Below, piece by piece: positions 57,741-64,000 of a stretch of 64,000 bases of DNA. Source of the stretch: Latrodectus hesperus. Its lineage: Eukaryota; Arthropoda; Arachnida; Araneae; Theridiidae. Made by a program: the position numbers and the translations under genes. Location: NCBI GenBank assembly GCA_037975125.1, contig JAJQOW010000238.1, forward strand, positions 84,495-148,494, read 5' to 3'. How positions within the stretch are numbered: position 1 is the first letter of the stretch; each line of letters starts with the position of its first letter. The notes beneath the pieces are model-generated. The model saw only the letters and a list, made by a program, of their open reading frames with translations, had not been told where the DNA came from and searched no databases.

Positions 57741-58039
57741 AACATACAATAATTAATTAAATTCACATTATTTCAAAAAAGTTCAATTAACCGAATTGTT
57801 GATTATCCGAATGAGGTCTTGTGTTCTACAATAAATGTGGTTTTAGTAACATTCGATTTTACAGTAAATATTTCCTATATAATTAACTAAAATTCATAAT
57901 AACATACAATGATTAATTAAAATTCACATCATTTCAAAAAATTCAATTAACCGAATTGTTGATTATCCGAATGGGGTCTTGTGTTCTACAGTAAATGTGT
58001 TTTTAGTAACATTCGATTTTGCAGTAAAGATTTCATCTA
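57741..58039. repeat. Tandem duplication (160 bp period) of a Tigger-type transposon end
   Basis: Units start at 57741 and 57901, about 92 % identical: aacatacaat.attaatta, ttcaattaaccgaattgttg, attatccgaatg.ggtcttg, acattcgattt. The same end occurs once at 32935-33057 in the Tigger relic. No transposase sequence nearby. Confidence 0.8.
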
Positions 58040-59119
58040 ACAGAAGATTAAATTGCGTTAATAGTGACAAAACTACATTTCTTAGAATGAATAGTCATGA
58101 ATTTGTTGTTTAACACAGTTGAATAACGGAAGATGAATATTGTGTGATTCTTCCGTTTATAAACGAATATCCGTCGAAAGTTTTCTTTGCTTCCTTTTCT
58201 AAAATCGTACCTTCGAAGAAGTGGATGCTGTAAAAAGTCTTCTCGGAAGGTAAGACATGAAGGAAGTTTAAATGCCTAAAAGTGACTTCTATGAACCTTT
58301 ATTATGTTACATTTTAGATCATAAATTAGAGCAATTTGACTTGCTTGGTGGTGACTGATGGAAGAAACTATTCTCTAAATGCAGTATTTTCTATTCATAA
58401 ATTGGTGACAAAACTGATCGGTTCTGACAGAATAAATTTGGTTTGGTTTGTTTGCTACTCTGCGATTGTATTCTCTATGCTACAACCGTAAATTGACGGA
58501 TGCTTGCTAGGAACAATTACCACGCATTAAATTGCCAATCTGTTTTACCTTTATATAATGTTTTCAATGAGCACAGTAGTACAACATAATGTGATGCGAT
58601 CTATAATTTATTACTTATTTAGCTTTAATTACTTACTTTTACTTATCTTTTTTCAAATCACTGTTTGCGCCACGAAATAATGTATTGGGTATAGGACAAA
58701 CAAGACTAAGTTTAAGATTTCCTTTAGTTATAGAGTTATTAAATACTGATGTCAAGATAACTTTTACCAAATCCAAACACACTTCGGATTGGTGGAGCAA
58801 TAAGAGAAGCGCAAGCACTTTTCCTGAAATGAGGGGAAATTACAGTTTTTCAAAATCAAGAAATAGACAGGAAACAGCTACTTTTTTCAAAATATTACGC
58901 TGTCGAAATAAGAAAAAGGGTCATGAATACTGTACTTATTTTATTCCTTCCCTCGTAGCGATTACGTATAAGTATTATTTTTAAAAAGAAGATGCTTCCA
59001 TTCTACAAGCGAATAGAGTTCCAAGACCAAAGCACTTCGAGGTATTAACAACTTTAGAATGGTCTCATATCAGTATTAATTATGTGGTTTTAATAAATTA
59101 AATAATCTTGTCTAACTCT
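58040..59119. other. Non-coding DNA
   Basis: A 99-codon plus frame at 58685-58984 has no recognisable motif. Nothing else seen. Confidence 0.45.
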
Positions 59120-59715
59120 ACATTTGCTCTTCAACCTACTGCAAATGGACAATCTGCTGATAATATCGGTATTTTGCAGTGTAGGCACCTCGCAAAGTCA
59201 ATATCTATCACTTCTCAGTGGATTCCATCTCATTGTGTGATTCCTGGAAATGATTCCTGCTGATGCCTTAGGCGAAGAAAGGTGCAAGGGTCTTTAGAGA
59301 CCTTTGAAAAGCATTTTTTTTCAATCAGTAAAAATACTGATTAAGAGAAGACATGCCGCTAAAATAAAGCAGAAATCATTGTGTGATTCTGTCAGTAAGC
59401 CATGGGTTTTCCTGAGTAAGGAGACAGAGATTATTCCTGATTTACTAGAAGTGCCAATGAGGCACTTTTTGCCTTTCTACAGGCCATGACTGTTAGCCAG
59501 CATTTCAATCATTTGTATCAGCTTAAACTTTGAAGTTCTCCCTTGTGTTCTTTGTACAAATAAAATCAAAATTTTGAAGCTCTAATTCTCTTGACTCGTG
59601 CCCTGAATTTATATTTCCAGTATGTACTGTTCAAATGTATTAGAAGGCCCAAGAACTGAAGGCTTCATGGCCAATTTTCTGAGCATTTCTATTGGATAAA
59701 TAAATTAATTAATAA
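59120..59715 (+). pseudogene. LINE RNase H tail, 5'-truncated
   Basis: Plus strand: LQCRHLAKSISITSQWIPSH followed by CVIPGND (S-H-x-x-x-P-G-N, 59176-59250), then decayed text with FLQAMTVSQHFNHLYQL and PLCSLYK, corresponding to the TGHD..L..HL module and zinc motif of relatives. It ends in taaataaattaattaata at 59697, the likely tail. Several stops. Confidence 0.65.
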
Positions 59716-61559
59716 TTTATTTAAGTTTTAAGATAAAACAGTCTTTGTTTTAAGCTATCTAGTGGAAAATATACTGGTAAAAGTTTTACTTTTTATTCTT
59801 AGCAGCCGTTTTTCAATTAATCCCCTAACCACTGACAACTTTTCGACTTACAAATCTAAAATGGATTTTATTTCTATAGCTATTTTCACAATTGCGGTGC
59901 AGACATATTGATCTCTATTGATTGAAACCTGTGCTCTTTTGATATGTGAGAAACCATTTCGATATTAGCACAATATATCATCATTAAAATTTTATACCGT
60001 TAGACCATGAAGACATAAGGTAACAGAAAACTATATTTCTCCAACATTAATAACAGAATATATTAATGGAATTCATTAGTTAAAAATAATGTTAGTTTAG
60101 TTTATTTATTTTTTTAACCCAACAGAGACACCTAAATTTAGTTTGTTATCACATATTTTAAAATTACAAGTACTTTAAAAACCATTTTAAATGTTTTCTC
60201 TTGTTTTATCGTTCAGAATATGAAGACATCGTTATTGGTAAACCAACTATAATTCATATACACTGTTTAATATTATAAAAATATTTATTATTTACCAAAC
60301 GCTATTATCAAAATTAATTTTTCATTATTACTCAACTATTTTACTGTATATACAACAGAATTTTATATTTAAAATAATAAACAAATTTGAAAATAAATTA
60401 ATTTTTTATATTATAAAAAAAACTCTTAGGAAAATTGCATTATCATACATTGGGAAATATAATTAAAACATTGTTTTCTTAACAAATGAAAAACTTACTT
60501 TCTTAATGACAATATTAATATCTTATTAGAAAAAGCAAGAAAGCAGTGTTCTAATTAATAAATAGCAAATTCCTAAAAGTAATATTTAGAACCCAAATTT
60601 ATCTTCAAAGTAAAAATTTAACAAAGTATTTTATAAAATTTTAAGAAAGTTATGCCTAAAATAATTAAATATTAATATATTTTTTAGCTTAAAAATTGTC
60701 TTTTATGAAACAAACTCAATATTTTATCGCTGTAATTTACAAAAAAAGTCTACAATTTTTAAAAGAGATAATTAAAGAAAATCTAATTGAAACTAAACAA
60801 ATTCAATTTTTCTGAATCCGTATAAATGTTACTGTTTTTTCTAAAAAATAGTTTTTTTCTTTTTTAAATAATACTTTTCAATTATTTCTTTTCCATTTAT
60901 TCATTTGAGACTGAATTCTTTCCTTTCAAAATTCTATAACGGTAAAATTTGTAAAAAATATAATTTGATAATGTCTGTTTTGTCATATGCTTATTAGCAA
61001 TTGTGAGTTTTTATTTCAAAATATTTTACCACTCCAATATTAATAAAAAATTTTACCAACACAAAACAAAATTTCACTTATGAATAATTCAAGACCATTG
61101 AAAAATTTTATGTAAAAATATAAATACTTTCACAAAAATAGCAGACAGACTCATAAAAATTTTTTCAATTTCACAATAAATAGTAATTATCTTTGAAAAT
61201 TTTAATTATATATTGAAATACACAGTTAAACCTTCCTATATCATTAGTCTGTGATTTGATTATGTATTTTCTGTATACCTTTAACATTTTTTCTTTGCTG
61301 GCTACCTTGCTTTAGGGCAAACTCTTTTTATTTTGTTTTACTCTATCTTTTCTTTCCCTTCCTTCGAACTATAACTCTTATTTTTTGTCGCTTCGTGATT
61401 TCTTAAATTAGGTTTTAGTTAATACTTTTGTCATCATTACGAAGCTTGAATTTGAGCAAAATGAGAAGAGATGAAGGGTTGAAGAAGTGTCTTTAAAGTG
61501 ATGAAAGATTTATACATACACAACTGTGCCGACCAATTTCCTGACGGTACCTAAGATTT
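59716..61559. other. AT-rich non-coding DNA
   Basis: No feature recognised. Confidence 0.5.
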
Positions 61560-62760
61560 AAAATTTTGGAATACTCGCCTACCACTATGCACCTAATAAC
61601 TTTGAACCATTGTCCGGAAACGAGATCAACACCTGAATTGGCTCCCTCATCTCCACATCCCCGTTACACCAGCGGACGGATTTTGGACGTCGCAAGTTAA
61701 CGTGGGCAATTCCAGCAACACAAACAGCGGACTGCACAAAGGGTTAATGTAGTTACCTTCCCCCGAACAACCAAAACATCTTGGTTAACAAGGTAAAGGA
61801 CTCTTACCGGGAAGCTACTAGCGGTAGAGAGGTATTCCTGCACTACGTACGTGCTCATGCTGGTACTTTTGGTAACGAAAGGGCAGATGAACTGGCCAAA
61901 GAGGCTGCGAATTTAACAGAGCCAACGCTGGACCTGTCACGTTCAAGGTTGCACCTTCTCAAGGTGCTGCATAAAGAAGCGCTGCGTGTATGGCAGCAGA
62001 GATGGGAAAGCGATGAAGTTGGTCATCAGACCTTCAGATTCTTCGAAACAGTGACCGAAAAGAGAGTTTTCGGTAATGCTATCATAGCCCAAATAGCGAC
62101 TGGACATGGACGTGTACCGGAATATTTTCATAAACGAGGGTATCCGATTAGTGAGTTATGTCGCTCGTGCAATGTGGTGAGGGATTGCCTCCACTTCGTG
62201 CTGTCTTGTACCAGGACCTCGGAAGAAAGGAGCAAACTGGTGTACGATAGCGCAAGCTTGAGTACCATCTTGGACCGGCGCAATTGGTCGTTCTTGAAAA
62301 GGATCATGTCCATTATGTCGGATGACATTCCAATGATGGAATACCAGCGTGCCACCGACGATGGTCCGGTCGAGAACTGGGAGATAGAGGAATAGTATAG
62401 GAATTGACGGTTATTAAAGTAATGCATAGGAATTGATGGAAAGGTATCGTACAAATCTTCCATGAGGTGTACTGATTGCCATGTAAAGAGAGTGGGTGCC
62501 GGCGAGACTACTCGCCTCATCAAGGTATGATTCTATAGCTCGACTACCAAGGCAGATGGCGGCTGCCGGGTGGTAGATTTGAGTTGAATATCTCGGGTTG
62601 CTTGGTACTTTAAATTAGTTATAGAAGCCTCGGCTTCTGGCACTAAGCCTCGCAAACTCGATCCCCTTCTGTCATCTTTTAGATTTTTCTCTATGCCATC
62701 TCCTCTCCAGCCCCCACTCATACTGTTTCTATGAACGGAAAACTCCCACAAGGAAGTACA
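61560..62760 (+). mobile_element. 5'-truncated LINE copy with uninterrupted C-terminal frame
   Basis: GC-richer block of about 1.2 kb: unexplained leader (61560-61747), RNase H end and C-terminal coding region, and probable 3' UTR (62396-62760). Left and right borders are set by base composition and are approximate. Confidence 0.6.
61748..62395 (+). pseudogene. C-terminal part of a LINE polyprotein, frame intact over about 215 codons
   Basis: The frame is open from just after a TAA at 61745 to the TAG at 62393-62395, with no ATG near its beginning, so it is a fragment. FLHYVRAHAGTFGNERADEL (about 61840-61900) is the last part of RNase H with its final Asp. VWQQRWES, then VFGNAIIAQIATGHGRVPEYFHKRG, then the zinc motif CRSCNVVRDCLHFVLSC (about 62170-62215) follow, the usual order in R1-like LINEs. 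The first three RNase H acidic residues are missing. Unlike the other LINE pieces here it has no stop or frameshift, so it is young. Confidence 0.8.
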
Positions 62761-63329
62761 TGACTCATATGATTCTGGTCTGCTAGGAGCAATCTCTCAA
62801 CCATATTCATAATGGAAGCTTTAAATAAAATCGAAACTACATTGATTAAGGAAACTTCAAATGAATATTCTAATAAAACAAAATTTGAGGAGCTTTGCAG
62901 TTAAAAATCTCATCTCGCAGAAAAATTTAACTAGGGCCGATGAGGAAATACAATTAAAAATTGAAATAAAAGATTTTTCGAATGAAGACCGTATTGGCAT
63001 TGGCACCAGTGTATTATGGTGTGGAACTCATTTTATAAAAAATTAATCATGAAAATTGTTATTTGTTAAATTGTATTATTAAATTGTTATTGTTAAATTG
63101 TTAAAATAAAATATGAAAGGTAAGACTTATTAATGAATAAAATCACGCAACCAAAACGTAACGCAATAGAAAGCCATTCCATCAATTGCATCTCACAGAC
63201 TTAATAATGCATCATACCAATTACAGACATGATTTGATATACTGATTTTTTGGTTAAATGAAGTGTGATGTGACATTTTTCTTATAATTTTCCTTTATTT
63301 CTCCCATTTATATTCTCCCCTTTAGACAC
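62761..63329. other. AT-rich non-coding DNA
   Basis: No feature recognised. Confidence 0.5.
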
Positions 63330-63620
63330 CCCTCTCAGTAAGGTAGTTATGACCCTCAGCTTTCACCGAGTAGGCTCGGGTTTGAATCTCGAATAATGGT
63401 TGAATGTAAAGCTGGAGAAGTCGGACTTTCTGCCTGTAATGTATCCCGGTTTCTAAAGAAAGCAGAGCCTCCATCTTGTTCCTGTGTGGAGTCATCGTCC
63501 TCGTCTCTACTTCTTCTTGTGTTGTCCTTTGACACACTTCATCCTTATTCCTATATACCCGATAGAAACACGCGACAAAAAATACATCCCTCTTTGAGTA
63601 TTCTATTTAATTTTTATATA
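63330..63620 (+). repeat. tRNA-derived SINE-like relic
   Basis: taaggtagttatgaccctca followed by ggctcgggtttgaatctcga (63372-63391) gives a B-box-like gggtttgaatctc after an A-box-like start. The tail is pyrimidine-rich. It does not fold as a working tRNA. Confidence 0.45.
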
Positions 63621-64000
63621 CATATTTAATAATGTATATCTCTTTCGTGTAATAACAGAGTTTAAAATGTCATTATATTAGCAAAATTATATTTTTCCAT
63701 AAAACTTTCATAAAAATGTACACTAAAAATACAAACAGATTTGCAACTAATTATCAAGATATCAAATTACCTCTTAATTGAATTTAGTTTATGATTTTCA
63801 ATAATTTTATTAAGATTTCTTTGAAACGTATTCAAGCAGTATTCAATCAGTTAATAAAGTGCTTAAAAACTGCGGCAATCAAAAACGTCTTTCTATTTGT
63901 GGGTAATCCTGATATTTATTTATGCAATAAATTTTTGTAGTAATGTTTACATTGTTTAATATTTCATAAATAAATGCTCTTCTGGATCTTTCTGTTAGTT
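63621..64000. other. AT-rich non-coding DNA
   Basis: No feature recognised. Confidence 0.5.

Noticed and set aside
58685..58984. 99-codon plus-strand frame as a host gene
   Set aside because: No motif, no composition shift and no recognisable splice context; compatible with chance.
62128..62523. 131-codon minus-strand frame
   Set aside because: Antisense shadow of the LINE C-terminal coding frame.

Overview
This is a eukaryotic nuclear window, AT-rich and almost entirely repetitive. The content is a large degraded non-LTR retrotransposon, several 5'-truncated LINE tails, Tc1/mariner/pogo-type DNA transposons, tRNA-derived SINEs and very long AT and GT microsatellites. That mix, and protein motifs that look familiar from spider repeats, point to an arthropod, most likely an arachnid (spider). 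The organism is inferred, not proven. No host protein-coding gene, rRNA or functional tRNA could be supported. Every recognisable coding segment belongs to a mobile element.

Layout. 0.5-5.6 kb: one near full-length, decayed LINE on the minus strand (zinc-knuckle ORF1, endonuclease, reverse transcriptase, RNase H, C-terminal zinc motif). 5.9-9 kb: a 320 bp AT array followed by two diverged direct duplications. 9-13 kb: AT-rich, nearly featureless. 13.1-14.0 kb: a mariner deletion derivative with perfect 31 bp terminal inverted repeats. 14-20 kb: small tandem repeats and TG/AT arrays. 21.1-21.6 kb: a GC-richer patch with four CRE-like sites. 24-28.3 kb: a SINE, two more mariner relics, a LINE tail and a Tc1-type pseudogene. 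28-32 kb: plain AT-rich DNA. 32.3-35 kb: a pogo/Tigger-type relic and two tRNA-SINEs in opposite orientation. 35.7-37.1 kb: an uninterrupted 1.38 kb GT array. 38.9-40.35 kb: LTR-retrotransposon gag/protease fossil (minus). 40.7-42.6 kb: the one apparently intact gene, a DD41D transposase inside 276 bp terminal inverted repeats, itself sitting in a larger inverted duplication. 44-51.6 kb: two inverted copies of a 660 bp non-coding block that are about 98 % identical while their flanks are strongly diverged. 53.9-62.8 kb: three more LINE RNase H tails, a SINE and a tandemly duplicated Tigger end.

Nothing here works as a host operon or pathway. The elements relate as donors and parasites: the LINEs are the kind of machinery that mobilises tRNA-SINEs, and the intact DD41D transposase could act on its own ends and on the extra end fragment next to it. 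The most interesting non-transposon signal is the conserved inverted 660 bp block at 44.2-44.9 and 50.9-51.5 kb, which looks like a duplicated constrained non-coding element or a gene-converted inverted repeat.
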